Source: Myxococcaceae bacterium (GTDB lineage: Bacteria > Myxococcota > Myxococcia > Myxococcales > Myxococcaceae). From it: a stretch of DNA of 64,000 nucleotides. A program made the translations under genes and the position numbers. Positions 27,043-36,230 of the stretch are shown one piece after another; positions within the stretch are counted from its first letter, which is position 1; each line of letters begins with the position of its first letter. The stretch covers positions 21,074 to 85,073 of the forward strand of contig SECN01000001.1 in the NCBI GenBank assembly GCA_004173515.1, read 5' to 3'. Below the pieces are notes generated by a model. That model was not told the origin of the DNA and did not search any database. It saw only the letters and a program-made list of their open reading frames with translations.

Positions 27043-29931
27043 GTGTCCGGAGGGCGGCGACAGCGCGCGAGGCGACCGGGGCTGCTCACCTTCGTGGTGG
27101 GGCTGACCCTGTGTTGCCTCGCGGGGGCCGCCCCTGCCTCGGAGCCCTCGGCGCTGGCCCGGTGCGAGGAGGGCTTCCTCGCCCACCCGGAGGGCTCCGA
27201 AGCGGCGATGTGCTTCTTCCGCGAGGCCCAGGGCCTGGAGGGGCGCGACGAGGCCCGGCGCAGGCTCCAGGGGCTCATCGCGCGCCATCCGGACCGCCCC
27301 TGGCTCACGCTGGTCCTGGGCCACCTGGAGCTGCTGTCCGAGCCGCGCCAGGCCGAGGCGTCCTACCGTCACGCGGCCCTCGCGTTCCGGCGCCTGGGGG
27401 ACGCGGAAGGCGAGGTGATGGCCGGCCTCAACCTGCGCAGCGTGCTGGGGATGCTGGGCCAGACGGAGGAAGCGCACCAGTGGGTCCTGCGGGTGGGCGA
27501 GGTGGCCCGGGCCTCCGGTGACGCGCGCTTGCAGGTGCGAGCGCTCATCCTGGAGGCAGCCGAGCTCTCCGACCTGGGCCAGGACCTGGGGCGCGCCTAT
27601 CTGCTGCTCAAGCGCGCGGAGGCCCTCACCTTTCCCGGGGGCACCGACGGCATGAAGAAGCAGCTGCTGAGTCCCCTGGCCACGGTGAGCGTGAACCTGG
27701 GGCGCCTGGACGAGGCGCTGGACGCGTATGGGAAGCTCGCGGAGCTCGCGCGGCGCACCCGGGACGCGGGCACGGAAGCGCGCGTGCGTCTGGCCGTGGC
27801 GAACCTCGCGCTGCTGCGACACGAGGAGCGCCCCGAACCGGGAGGCCGTCCGGAGCTGCTGCGGCTCGCGCGGGAGGCGCTCGCGGCGGCCGAGCGCGCG
27901 GGCAGCAAGGCCTTCGAGGCGATGTCCCTGCGCCTCGTGGCGGAGCTGCTGGGCGACGGTCCCGGGGAGCGGCGCGAGGCGGAGGCGTTCCTGGAGCGCT
28001 GCATCGACCTCGCACGGACGACGGGGCTGCCCGAGCGCCGCATCTCCTGTCTGTGGACGCGCGCCGAGCGCCGCGCCCGGGTGGAGGCCACCGCCGCCGA
28101 CGCCGAGCGCGACGCGGACGAGGCCCTGCGCCTCGCCGCCGAACACGACAACCCGCTCTACCTCGCCCCGGCCTGGAGGGCGCACTCGATGGTGGCCTTC
28201 CGCACGCGGCCCCTGCCGGAGGCGCTGCGAGAGGCGGAGCGCGCGCTCGACGCGGTGGAGGTGCTGCGCCAGTCGCAGCGCGACGCCTCCAGCCAGGCCG
28301 AGCTGTTCTCCGGTTGGGCCAGCGACTACCACCGGCTCGCCGGCCGCACGCTGGAGGCCGGCGAGGCCTCCGTCGTGCCACCCCGGGAAGCCCTGGAGCG
28401 CGCCTTCACCGTGAGCGAGCGCCTGCGGGCGAGGACCCTGTTCGAAGCGCTCCTGGCTTCCCGTGCGCTCGCCGCCGGGGAGGACGCGCCGGAGCGCCGG
28501 GAGCAGCGGGCCCGCGTGCTGCGCGACCTGTCCGCCACCCAGCGGCGGCTGCTCGCGAAGGAGCTGCCCGCGTCCGAGCGCACGCGCCTGCTGGGGGAAC
28601 TCCAGGAGCTGGAGCGCCGGGAGCAGGAGCTGCGTCCCGCGCCCCGGCATGCCGCGGTCCAGTTCGCCTCGCTGGAGCAGACGGAGCAGCGCCTGGGCGA
28701 CGACGAGGCGCTGCTCGTCTTCCTCGTGGGCGCGGACCAGGACCTCCAGGGCGAGCGAGCGGGAGGCGCGTGGGTGCTGGCCGTGACCCGCGAGGGCACG
28801 CACGCGTACCGCCTCCCCGAACGTGCCCGGCTGCGTCCCGCGGTGGCGCTGCTGTCGGGCCTCATCGAGCGGCGTGACGGTTCGGAGGCGGGGGCCGCCG
28901 CCGCGCTGTATGCGCAACTGCTCGGCCCCGCGCTGCGGGAGCTTCCCCCGCGCGTGTCCCGCCTGTTGTTGGTGCCGGATGGGCCGCTGCATGACCTGGC
29001 CTTCGCCGCGTTGAGGGAGCGCCCGGACGGTCCGCCGTTGATGGCCCGGTATGAACTCGCGCTGGTGCCCTCCGCGAGCCTGCTGCACCACTGGAGGGAG
29101 CGGCCCGCGCGACCTCCGGGAGGCCAGGCCCTGGTGCTGGCGGATCCGGACCGGAACGCCACCCCGGCGGCCCCGACGGTGGTGGCCACCGCGCGAGGCG
29201 GCGTGTTCGGTGAGACCGCGAACCTGGGCGCGCTCCCCGAAGCAAGACGGGAAGGGCACACCGTGGAGGCGTCCCTGGAGGACACCGCCGTGAGGCCGCG
29301 CCTGCTGGTGGGCGCGGAGGCCTCCGAGCAGGCCCTCAAGGCCACCGCGTTGGACGACGTGCGCATCCTCCACCTGGCCGCGCACGCCGTCGTCGACGTC
29401 GAGTCCCCCGAGCGCTCCGCGCTGGTGCTGGCCCCGGGCGCATCACAGGAGGACGGTCTGCTCCAGCCCCGGGAGATCGCGGAGCTGAAGCTGCGGGACG
29501 CGCTGGTGGTGCTCTCCAGTTGCCAGGGCGCGTCCGGCGCGCTGCTCGCGGGGGAGGGCGTGCTGAGCCTCGCGCGGGCCTTCTTCGAGTCCGGCGCCCG
29601 CGCGGTGGTGGCGAGCCTGTGGCCGATGCGCGACGCCGAGGCCGCATGGCTGCTGGAGCGCTATTACAGACATCTGGCGCGGGGACAGGGCGTGTCCCAG
29701 GCCCTGCGCTCCGCCCAGCGCGAGGCCTGGGAGGACGGTCAGCCCGCGGCCGCCTGGGCGGGGCTGGTGGTGATGGGAGACGCGGCGCTGGTGCCCGTGC
29801 CTTCGCACCGCGCGGAGGTCGCATGGCCCATGGACCCCGCGTGGTTCTGGAGGGGGTTCGCGCTCCTCGGCGGCGGCATCCTGGTCGCGGGTGGCTTCTG
29901 GCGGTGGCGGAGGGCCCGCTCGAAGGCGTGA
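27043..29931 (+). CDS. Membrane-anchored TPR-CHAT caspase-like protease
   Basis: A 962-residue protein starting at GTG 27043. A signal/anchor (LLTFVVGLTLCCLAGAAPAS) is followed by about 400 residues of degenerate tetratricopeptide repeats, a helical linker, and a CHAT domain from about residue 600. The caspase-type dyad is intact: His781 in LHLAAHAVVD and Cys827 in LSSCQGASG, with the ARAFFESGARAVVASLW block behind it. A C-terminal membrane helix (WFWRGFALLGGGILVAGGFWRW) with a basic tail follows, so the protease probably sits in the periplasm tethered to the inner membrane. Being in one operon with an ECF sigma and its putative anti-sigma factor suggests regulated proteolysis, perhaps of the anti-sigma factor or the small exported protein. 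Confidence 0.85.
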   Translation: MSGGRRQRARRPGLLTFVVGLTLCCLAGAAPASEPSALARCEEGFLAHPEGSEAAMCFFREAQGLEGRDEARRRLQGLIARHPDRPWLTLVLGHLELLSEPRQAEASYRHAALAFRRLGDAEGEVMAGLNLRSVLGMLGQTEEAHQWVLRVGEVARASGDARLQVRALILEAAELSDLGQDLGRAYLLLKRAEALTFPGGTDGMKKQLLSPLATVSVNLGRLDEALDAYGKLAELARRTRDAGTEARVRLAVANLALLRHEERPEPGGRPELLRLAREALAAAERAGSKAFEAMSLRLVAELLGDGPGERREAEAFLERCIDLARTTGLPERRISCLWTRAERRARVEATAADAERDADEALRLAAEHDNPLYLAPAWRAHSMVAFRTRPLPEALREAERALDAVEVLRQSQRDASSQAELFSGWASDYHRLAGRTLEAGEASVVPPREALERAFTVSERLRARTLFEALLASRALAAGEDAPERREQRARVLRDLSATQRRLLAKELPASERTRLLGELQELERREQELRPAPRHAAVQFASLEQTEQRLGDDEALLVFLVGADQDLQGERAGGAWVLAVTREGTHAYRLPERARLRPAVALLSGLIERRDGSEAGAAAALYAQLLGPALRELPPRVSRLLLVPDGPLHDLAFAALRERPDGPPLMARYELALVPSASLLHHWRERPARPPGGQALVLADPDRNATPAAPTVVATARGGVFGETANLGALPEARREGHTVEASLEDTAVRPRLLVGAEASEQALKATALDDVRILHLAAHAVVDVESPERSALVLAPGASQEDGLLQPREIAELKLRDALVVLSSCQGASGALLAGEGVLSLARAFFESGARAVVASLWPMRDAEAAWLLERYYRHLARGQGVSQALRSAQREAWEDGQPAAAWAGLVVMGDAALVPVPSHRAEVAWPMDPAWFWRGFALLGGGILVAGGFWRWRRARSKA

Positions 29932-30020
29932 TGGGGCCCGGCTGCCTGGCTGCCCGAGGTGCGGGGGGCGAGCCGACTTCACGGGTAGCACCGCAAGGAG
30001 ACGATCCCCACCCTTGTTCC

Positions 30021-31262
30021 GTGAGCGCCCCGGCGAATGAGATGGAAACAGATGCGCGGCTCCAGGCACTGGAGAGGCTGCTGGCCCTCCCCGCCGCGGA
30101 GCTCCAGCCCACGCTCAACACGGTGGGCCAGCTCATCTCGGAGCTGCTGAAGGCGGACAAGGTGGACGTCTTCCTCATCGACATGAGCACCCAGTGCCTG
30201 GTCGCGGTCGGGACGAGCGACACGCCCATGGCCCGCCTCCAGAAGTCGCTGGGCCTGGACCGGCTCCAACTCGCCAACGGGGGCCGTGCCGTCCAGGTGT
30301 ACGAAACGGGCGAGCCCTTCATCACGGGCCGTCAGGAGGAGGACCCGGAGGAGCTTGTCGGCATCAAGCACCGGCTGGGGGTCCGCTCCTCCCTGTTGGT
30401 GCCCCTGCCCATCGGCATGGAGACCCGGGGCGTGCTGGGCGTGGCGTCGGCCCGGAATGACTTCTTCACGCAGAAGGACCTGCGCTTCCTCCAGGCCGTC
30501 GCGCGCTGGGTGGGAATGGTGGCCCACCGGGTGGAGCTGGTGCAGGAGCTGACGAACCTGGCGGTGAAGCAGGCCCGCCGGGCGGCGGCGGAGGAGCTCA
30601 TCACCGTGCTCGCCCACGACATGGCCAACTACCTGCTGCCGCTCCAGGCCCGCATCCAGCTCCTCCAGCGCCGGGCCGTGCGAAACCAGAGCGCGGAGGA
30701 CCAGCGGGACGCGAACGGCGCGGCGGCCTCCCTGCGCTCCCTCACCCGGCTCATCCAGGACCTGCTGGACGTGGGGCGCCTGGACCAGGGGCTCTTCACC
30801 CTGCGCCCCCAGCCGGTGGATGTGGCGAGACTCGCGCGGGAGGTGGCCTCCACCGCGGACACGCCCGGGCATCCGGTGCACTACCGGGGGCCCGAGGAGC
30901 TGGTGATGCTCGCGGACCCCGAACGCCTGCGCCAGGCGCTGGAGAACCTGGTGGCGAATGCGCTGAAGCACTCGCCGCAGGGGCTCCCCGTGGGCGTCGA
31001 CGTGCAGGTGCGGAATCGCCCCGAGGGGCCATGGGCCCGCCTCGCGGTGACCGACCAGGGACCGGGGATTCCGCCCGAACAACTCCCCACCCTCTTCGAG
31101 CGCTTCGCGCGGGGACCCGGCTCCACGGGGCTGGGAATCGGCCTGTTCCTCGCGCGTCGCGTCGCCGAGTCGCATGGCGGCACCCTGGAGGTGACGTCGA
31201 AGCCGGGGGACGGCACGCGCTTCGAGCTGGCGCTGCCGGAGGCCCCGGCGACCTCCGGGTAG
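30021..31262 (+). CDS. GAF-domain sensor histidine kinase
   Basis: A 413-residue soluble kinase. Residues 20-165 form a GAF domain (KADKVDVFLIDMSTQCLVAVG, SSLLVPLPIGMETRGVLGVASA). The dimerisation domain has the phosphoacceptor in VLAHDMANYLLPLQARIQLL, and the HATPase domain shows N-box LENLVANALKHSP, G1 VTDQGPGIP, F-box LFERFARG and G2 GLGIGLFLARR. There are no membrane helices, so it senses a cytoplasmic signal. GTG 30021 is the most likely start; ATG 30042 is an alternative, and neither has a well-placed ribosome-binding site. It lies 89 bp after the CHAT gene and may be read on the same transcript. No cognate regulator is adjacent. Confidence 0.85.
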   Translation: MSAPANEMETDARLQALERLLALPAAELQPTLNTVGQLISELLKADKVDVFLIDMSTQCLVAVGTSDTPMARLQKSLGLDRLQLANGGRAVQVYETGEPFITGRQEEDPEELVGIKHRLGVRSSLLVPLPIGMETRGVLGVASARNDFFTQKDLRFLQAVARWVGMVAHRVELVQELTNLAVKQARRAAAEELITVLAHDMANYLLPLQARIQLLQRRAVRNQSAEDQRDANGAAASLRSLTRLIQDLLDVGRLDQGLFTLRPQPVDVARLAREVASTADTPGHPVHYRGPEELVMLADPERLRQALENLVANALKHSPQGLPVGVDVQVRNRPEGPWARLAVTDQGPGIPPEQLPTLFERFARGPGSTGLGIGLFLARRVAESHGGTLEVTSKPGDGTRFELALPEAPATSG

Positions 31263-31311
31263 GCAGGGAGGCCTCGCATGCCAGGGAGGCGCGCACTAGG
31301 GTGCCAGGGCG

Positions 31312-32106
31312 ATGAGTGACACGGGCCGTGAGGCGACGCCGAAGCTGACCATCGAGGTGAAGGACCTCCACAAGTCCTTCGGCGGCCAGCCGGCGCTCCG
31401 GGGCGTGAACCTGGTGGTGCCGGAGGGCACGACCTGCGTGCTGATGGGCGTCTCCGGCTCCGGCAAGACGGTGCTGATGAAGCACATCATGGGCCTCATC
31501 CGGCCCGACCGGGGCGTGGTGCTGGTGGAGGGGGATGAGGTGGCGCGGATGAACGAGCCCCAGCTCAACCAGATGCGTCGCAAGCTGGGCATCCTCTTCC
31601 AGGCCAACGCGCTCTTCGACTCGCTCAACGTCTTCGACAACGTGGCGTTCCCGCTGCGCGAGCGCACCGGCATGCCCGAGCCGGAAATCACCAAGACGGT
31701 GAACCAGACGCTGGAGAAGGTGGGCCTGTCGCACGCGGCCACGCGCTTCCCGGGTGAGCTCTCCGGCGGCATGCAGAAGCGCGTGGGCTTCGCGCGCGCG
31801 ACCATCCTCCAGCCCAAAATCCTGCTCTACGACGACCCCACGGCCGGCCTGGATCCGCTCACCACGGCGGCCGTGAACGAGATCATCACCACGGGCAAGC
31901 AGCAGTTGGGCGCCACGTCGCTGGTCATCACCCCGGACGTGGCCTCCGCCTTCGGCACCGCGGACCACCTGGCCCTGATGCACGAGGGACAGGTGGTCGA
32001 GTACGGCCCGCCGGAGCACTTCAAGCAGTCGCAGCACCCGGAGGTGAAGGCCTTCCTGCGCAACTGGCTCCGGCGCCGCTCCGAACAGCGCCCGCCCAAG
32101 GCCTGA
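31312..32106 (+). CDS. MlaF-like ABC transporter ATPase with altered catalytic residues
   Basis: A 264-residue ATPase of the MlaF/Ttg2A class. Walker A is GVSGSGKTVLMK, the Q-loop is GILFQANALFDSLNVFDNV, the signature is LSGGMQKRVGFARA and the D-loop is TAGLDP. Two catalytic positions differ from the norm: the Glu after Walker B is Asp (LLYDDPTAG, residue 175) and the H-loop His is Pro (LVITPDVASAF, residue 208). Both residues assist ATP hydrolysis, so turnover may be slow or the protein may be regulatory. The usual MlaE permease and MlaD substrate-binding partners are not encoded nearby. It follows the GAF kinase by 49 bp. Confidence 0.85.
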   Translation: MSDTGREATPKLTIEVKDLHKSFGGQPALRGVNLVVPEGTTCVLMGVSGSGKTVLMKHIMGLIRPDRGVVLVEGDEVARMNEPQLNQMRRKLGILFQANALFDSLNVFDNVAFPLRERTGMPEPEITKTVNQTLEKVGLSHAATRFPGELSGGMQKRVGFARATILQPKILLYDDPTAGLDPLTTAAVNEIITTGKQQLGATSLVITPDVASAFGTADHLALMHEGQVVEYGPPEHFKQSQHPEVKAFLRNWLRRRSEQRPPKA

Positions 32107-32131
32107 GCCCGGGGCGGGGCTTGCGCGGGCG

Positions 32132-33634
32132 CTACCAGCCGTTGACGTACCAGGAGTGGCGCAAGGTGTTGTCCGTGCCGCGATAGAAGACATCCATCCG
32201 GCCGGGGCCCCAACTGGCGACGTCGGGCGCGGAGGTCATCTCACCGCCGAGCCAGTTCCAACCGCTCCAACTGGAGCCCGTCCACGCGTTCACCCAGAGG
32301 CTGTTGTCCGCGCCACGGCCGAACACCTCCAGCCGGTTGACGCCGCGAGAGACGGCCGCCGGAGCGGAGGTGAAGGTGCCGCCCAGCGAGTACCAGGGGC
32401 TCCAGCCGGCGCCATCCCAGGCCTTGTGGAGCATGGTGTTGTCCGTGCCGCGAGCGAACAGGTCGATGCGGTTCGGGCCCCAGCTCACCGCGGCCGGATC
32501 CGACGTCACGACGCCCGGGATCAGGTTCCACGACGTCCAGCCCGAGCCCGTCCAGGCCTGGTGGTAGAGCTGGTTGTCCGCGCCCTGACCGAACACGTCC
32601 AGCCGGTTCGCGCCCCACGACGCCACGGCCGGGCCGGAGTTGAAGGTGCCACCCTGCGAATACCAGGGGCTCCAGCCGACGCCATCCCACGCCTTGTGGA
32701 GCATGGAGTTGTCCGCGCCGCGCGCGAACACGTCGATGCGGTTGTTGCCCCAGGACGCCGCCGCCGGGTCGGAGGTGATGACGCCCGTGTGGAGGCCCCA
32801 GCCGCTCCAGCCAGCGCCCGCCCAGTACTGGTGGTGCATCTGGCTGTCCAGGCCCCGGACGAACACGTCCAGCCGGTTCGCGCCCCAGGACGCCGCCGCC
32901 GGGCCGGAGTTCAAGCCGCCGCCCAGCGACTCCCAGGGGATGCCGTAGGTGAACTTCGCGCCCTGGACGTCCGTGGCGCTCAGGTTGCCGTTCCCGTTCC
33001 AGGCCGGGTTGCAGTAGTTCATCACGGAGCCCAGGTCCCACGGTCCGATGAGCCAGTCCCCCGACGAGCCCTGCGCGGGTTCGGTGCAGGTGGAGGGCCG
33101 GTCCGGCCGGTTCTGCTCATGGGCATAGCCCAGCGCGTGGCCGAACTCATGCACCGCGATGGCGTCGATGCAGTACTTGAGGCTGCTGGCGCACGACGGG
33201 CTCCAGTTGGCGAACGTGAAGTTGAGCACCATGCCCTGGGCCATGCCGTTGAGGCCATTGCCCAGCGCCTTCACGTGCGGACCCACGTCACTGATGTTGA
33301 TGCGCACGCCGCTGGACCAGAACGGACACGTCCCCCAGCCGTAGAAGCGCACGCTCGAGTTCGCCTCCCACGTGCGCGTCACCGCGTCGCGCACCCACTG
33401 CCGCTGGGTGGCGTTGCCGGCGGCCGGGTTCTCCCAACACACGGGGATGCTCACGGGCCGCCAGAGCGTGGAGGACGCCACGTAGAGGTCGGCCTCGCTG
33501 CTGCGCGGCGCTTCCAGAGGCGTCTGCTCGGAAGGCATGGATGCTTCCGGCGCGCCGCCACAGCCCATCAGCGCTCCGACCCCAAGCGTCGCGATCAGCG
33601 CCATCCCCAGGCGCTGCGTGCTTTCAGTGAACAT
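32132..33634 (-). CDS. Astacin-like (M12A) metallopeptidase with lectin-like repeats
   Basis: A 500-residue lipoprotein starting at ATG 33634, with a lipobox ending ALMGC. The peptidase domain carries the extended zinc site [17 protein letters not shown], followed by a Met-turn SVMNYC, the astacin hallmark. The C-terminal half is six repeats of about 45 residues of the type ASWGxNRLDVFxRGxDNxxxHKxW, like the PLL/fucose-binding lectin propellers of Photorhabdus; the last repeat is shortened. This architecture suggests a secreted protease targeted to glycans on prey or matrix. The gene is convergent with the ATPase gene and divergent from the TetR gene. Confidence 0.85.
   Translation of the reverse strand: MFTESTQRLGMALIATLGVGALMGCGGAPEASMPSEQTPLEAPRSSEADLYVASSTLWRPVSIPVCWENPAAGNATQRQWVRDAVTRTWEANSSVRFYGWGTCPFWSSGVRINISDVGPHVKALGNGLNGMAQGMVLNFTFANWSPSCASSLKYCIDAIAVHEFGHALGYAHEQNRPDRPSTCTEPAQGSSGDWLIGPWDLGSVMNYCNPAWNGNGNLSATDVQGAKFTYGIPWESLGGGLNSGPAAASWGANRLDVFVRGLDSQMHHQYWAGAGWSGWGLHTGVITSDPAAASWGNNRIDVFARGADNSMLHKAWDGVGWSPWYSQGGTFNSGPAVASWGANRLDVFGQGADNQLYHQAWTGSGWTSWNLIPGVVTSDPAAVSWGPNRIDLFARGTDNTMLHKAWDGAGWSPWYSLGGTFTSAPAAVSRGVNRLEVFGRGADNSLWVNAWTGSSWSGWNWLGGEMTSAPDVASWGPGRMDVFYRGTDNTLRHSWYVNGW
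32135..32945 (-). repeat. Six lectin-type coding repeats
   Basis: Within the metallopeptidase gene, six units of about 135 bp encode SWG-N-R-DVF-RG-DN-H-W blades. Alternate units are more alike than neighbours (units 2 and 4 share [19 protein letters not shown]), which points to past duplication of two-blade blocks. Confidence 0.8.
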
Positions 33635-33732
33635 GGTGTCCCCTCTTGAGTCCGCCCGCTGCATTGGACGGGGCCTGCATGGCCCACGCATCCCCGGGCG
33701 CGACACGCCAAACCCTGACACAATGCTTGACG

Positions 33733-33762
33733 CACTGGAAGTGAATTCAGGTGAATCCAGTG
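33733..33762. promoter_or_regulatory. Inverted repeat between peptidase and TetR genes
   Basis: CACTGGA and TCCAGTG form a perfect 7-bp inverted repeat with a 16-base spacer that holds two GTGAAT direct repeats. A TTGACG (33727-33732) precedes it and could be a -35 towards the TetR gene. The site lies between the divergent genes; its function is inferred from location only. Confidence 0.3.
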
Positions 33763-33857
33763 TCTGCGGGAAATGACCCGGATGCGGTTTGGGGAGGGGC
33801 GTTGCGTTTGTTTCGTGAATCACAGCCGCTGCTGGCCGCCGGGGTATGCTCTGTCGC

Positions 33858-34622
33858 ATGACCTCTGGCGCAAGCAGTCATCGAGGAGCCCGTGGGCGTC
33901 GGCCGCGGCTGTCGCGAGACACCGTCGTGGAGACCGCCGTCGCGCTCGTGCGGGAGCAGGGGTTGCGACAGCTCTCCATGCGGACGCTGGCCGAGCGGCT
34001 TCGGGTCACGCCCATGGCCCTCTACAAGCACGTCGCGAACCGGGATGCGCTCGTGCTGCTGTGCGCGGAGGCCCTCCTCCAGACCCTGGTGTTGCCCGTG
34101 GAGCCACGTCTGGTGTTGCCTGAGGGGCAACGTCTGGTGTTGCCCGCGGAGCAACAGGAGCCGGTGGCGTGGCTCCGGCAGCTCGCGGGCCGTCTGCGCA
34201 CCGTGGGGCTGGCGCACCCGGGGCTGATGGACTTCCTGCTGGAGCAAGGCCCTGTCGTCCACACGGCGCTCGTCATCCTCGACCGGACCGTGAGCGGACT
34301 TCACGCCGCCGGCATCCCGTGGAAGGAGGCGGGGGCACTGCACAACACGTTCTTCTCCTGGCTGGCCGGAGCCATCCGCCGGCAGGAGCCGTGGGGCGTG
34401 GGTCCCCCGGGGACGCCCCCGCCGTTCGAGCGGTTCTTCGCGGCGGCCCAGGCGCTTCCCGCCAGGGATTACCCGGGGCTCGCGCACAGCGTGCCGCACA
34501 TGCGGGCCACCGACGTGGAGCGGGAGTTCGAGGCCAGCCTGGGCTTCATGCTGGAGGGCATCCAGCGGCGCATCGACGCGCGGCAGGTCCCCGCGCGCAA
34601 GCGCGCCCGTCGCCCGCGTTGA
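33858..34622 (+). CDS. TetR-family transcriptional regulator
   Basis: A 254-residue regulator. The N-terminal helix-turn-helix reads [43 protein letters not shown], a standard TetR domain, followed by a ligand-binding domain resembling the TetR-C subtype. Between them lies an unusual insertion of three near-identical eight-residue units (LVLPxE), encoded by 24-bp tandem repeats. ATG 33858 is preferred; ATG 33846 is in frame just upstream. It is convergent with the amidohydrolase gene, ending 13 bp from it, and the palindromic site upstream of that gene is a candidate target. Confidence 0.85.
   Translation: MTSGASSHRGARGRRPRLSRDTVVETAVALVREQGLRQLSMRTLAERLRVTPMALYKHVANRDALVLLCAEALLQTLVLPVEPRLVLPEGQRLVLPAEQQEPVAWLRQLAGRLRTVGLAHPGLMDFLLEQGPVVHTALVILDRTVSGLHAAGIPWKEAGALHNTFFSWLAGAIRRQEPWGVGPPGTPPPFERFFAAAQALPARDYPGLAHSVPHMRATDVEREFEASLGFMLEGIQRRIDARQVPARKRARRPR
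34086..34157 (+). repeat. Three 24-bp tandem repeats inside the TetR gene
   Basis: Each unit begins CTGGTGTTGCC and encodes LVLPxExx(R). The three units are in frame, so copy number could vary without breaking the gene. Confidence 0.8.
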
Positions 34623-34635
34623 GGCTGGCTTCGCG

Positions 34636-36039
34636 TCACGCGTCCTTCGTGACGCCGGCGCTTCCCAGGTCCCAGTGCGCGGAGAGCTCCGCCCGTTCGC
34701 CCAGGAGCGCGTCCGGCCCTCCCACGCGGGCGAGCACCGCGTCGCGGGCCTCGATGACCCGGCGCCGGACGGTCGCCAGGTCCACGTCCACCAGGGCGCC
34801 CTGGAACTTCGCCCACCGTCCGCGCACCATCACGGATTCGACGTTGCCCGCGTGCGCCTGGAGCACCACCGCGTCGCGGGGACGGTTGAGCGGCGTCAGG
34901 TTCAGCGCGTCGGCGGCGAGGACGATGAGGTCCGCGTCTTTCCCCGGGCGCAGCGAGCCCGTGACGCGTCCCAGCCCCAGGGCCTCCGCGGCGTCGAGCG
35001 TCACCATCTGGAGCATGCGCGCGGCCATGAGCGCGAGGACCTTGGACAGGCCGTCGCGCTCATGGGCCCGGCCTCGCTCCACCTGGAGTGCCAGCCGCAT
35101 CGCGGTGAACAGGTCCCCACCGTTGCTGGAGACGACGTCGCATCCGAGCGTCGTCCGCACCCCCGCGCGCAGCGCGCGTCCGGTGACGGGCAGGCCCATG
35201 CCCATCTGGAGCTCCGTCTCCGGAGTCACCGCGATGGCACCGCCGCTGTCGGCGATGCGCTTCAAGTCTTCATCGGAGCTCCACGTGCAGTGGACGAAGA
35301 GCACGTCCGGCCCGAGCAGTCCTTCCGCCGCCATCCGTTGCACTTCGCTCGGACCCGACACGGGCCACGCGGAACAATGGGCGGTGAGGGGGACGCCCAG
35401 CTCGCGCGCGGAGCGGATCTCCGCCCGGCTCTGCTCCCAGGGAACCTGCATCTCCGTCAGGGCGATGCCCATGCGGACGCGCCCGCTGTCGGACGCGAGG
35501 CGGGTGGAGCGCAGGCGTCGTGCGTCCTGGAGCCGGCTCTCGGGCGTCGGCAGCGCGGTGCTCGTCTGGGGGCCCGCTGCGTAGCCGTAGGCGAAGAGGG
35601 CCCGGATGCCGGAGTCCTCGAGCGCCGTGAGCGCGGCGTCCGCGTGCGCGGGGGACTCCACGCAATGGGAGTAGTCCACGAGGGTGGTGATGCCCGCGTC
35701 CAGTGCCTCCAGCGCTCCGGCCAGGTTGGCGGCGTGCAGGTCTTCCGGTTGGAAGGCAGGGGACAGCTTCACACGCACCGCCGCCAGATAATCCATCACC
35801 GTCCAGTCCGCCCCCAGTGCGCGCAGGGGTGTCTGCCAGGTGTGCCGGTGCGCATCGATGAGGCCCGGCAGGAGCAGCTTCCCGCTCAGGTCGCAGACGC
35901 GACAGTCCCCGGCGTGCAGTCGGGGTCCCATGGCGACGATGCGTCCGTCCTCCACCAGGACGTCGCCTCGCGGCAGGTCCGCCTGTCCGGGGTCACAGGT
36001 GATGATCTCCGCCCCACGCAGCAGCCATCGGTCGCCCAT
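34636..36039 (-). CDS. Amidohydrolase family deaminase/hydrolase
   Basis: A 467-residue enzyme of the ATZ/TRZ-SAH-deaminase branch of amidohydrolases. It has the first metal motif DAHRHTW (HxH), a His in LTAHCSAWP, a His in LFVHCTWSS and the catalytic Asp in TTLGCDVVSSNGGD, with the flanking small beta domain (LLRGAEIITCDPG, GRWAKFQG). Members deaminate adenosine-type compounds, 8-oxoguanine or triazines, or hydrolyse related amides; the substrate here is unknown. The start at 36039 has a strong GGAGGAG 7 bases upstream. A perfect inverted repeat 25 bp upstream of the start suggests repression, probably by the neighbouring TetR protein. Confidence 0.85.
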   Translation of the reverse strand: MGDRWLLRGAEIITCDPGQADLPRGDVLVEDGRIVAMGPRLHAGDCRVCDLSGKLLLPGLIDAHRHTWQTPLRALGADWTVMDYLAAVRVKLSPAFQPEDLHAANLAGALEALDAGITTLVDYSHCVESPAHADAALTALEDSGIRALFAYGYAAGPQTSTALPTPESRLQDARRLRSTRLASDSGRVRMGIALTEMQVPWEQSRAEIRSARELGVPLTAHCSAWPVSGPSEVQRMAAEGLLGPDVLFVHCTWSSDEDLKRIADSGGAIAVTPETELQMGMGLPVTGRALRAGVRTTLGCDVVSSNGGDLFTAMRLALQVERGRAHERDGLSKVLALMAARMLQMVTLDAAEALGLGRVTGSLRPGKDADLIVLAADALNLTPLNRPRDAVVLQAHAGNVESVMVRGRWAKFQGALVDVDLATVRRRVIEARDAVLARVGGPDALLGERAELSAHWDLGSAGVTKDA

Positions 36040-36063
36040 GCGGTGCTCCTCCTCCGGGTGAAG

Positions 36064-36082
36064 AGGTATACACCGTATACCT
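36064..36082. promoter_or_regulatory. TetR-type operator upstream of the amidohydrolase gene
   Basis: AGGTATACACCGTATACCT is a perfect inverted repeat: 8-bp arms with a 3-base centre, unusually AT-rich for this genome. It sits 25 bp before the amidohydrolase start, where it would overlap the promoter. Its size and symmetry fit a TetR dimer. A lone GGTATG half-site near 33843, just before the TetR start, hints at autoregulation. Confidence 0.65.
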
Positions 36083-36230
36083 TCTTGACGGGCGGTGCAC
36101 GGGTGGGGCGCTCCCGGCCGTTGTCACACCGTGATGGAAAAGGACCCAGGGGGGCGGACATCCGGTGCGAGGGTGTGCCAGTCTACGGGGGACCCGGGCC
36201 GGTGGGTCTGTGATTGAAGAGGGTGTCCCC

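Noticed and set aside
32107..32131. GC-rich gap between convergent genes considered as terminator
   Set aside because: Only a weak, imperfect stem can be drawn in 25 bp.
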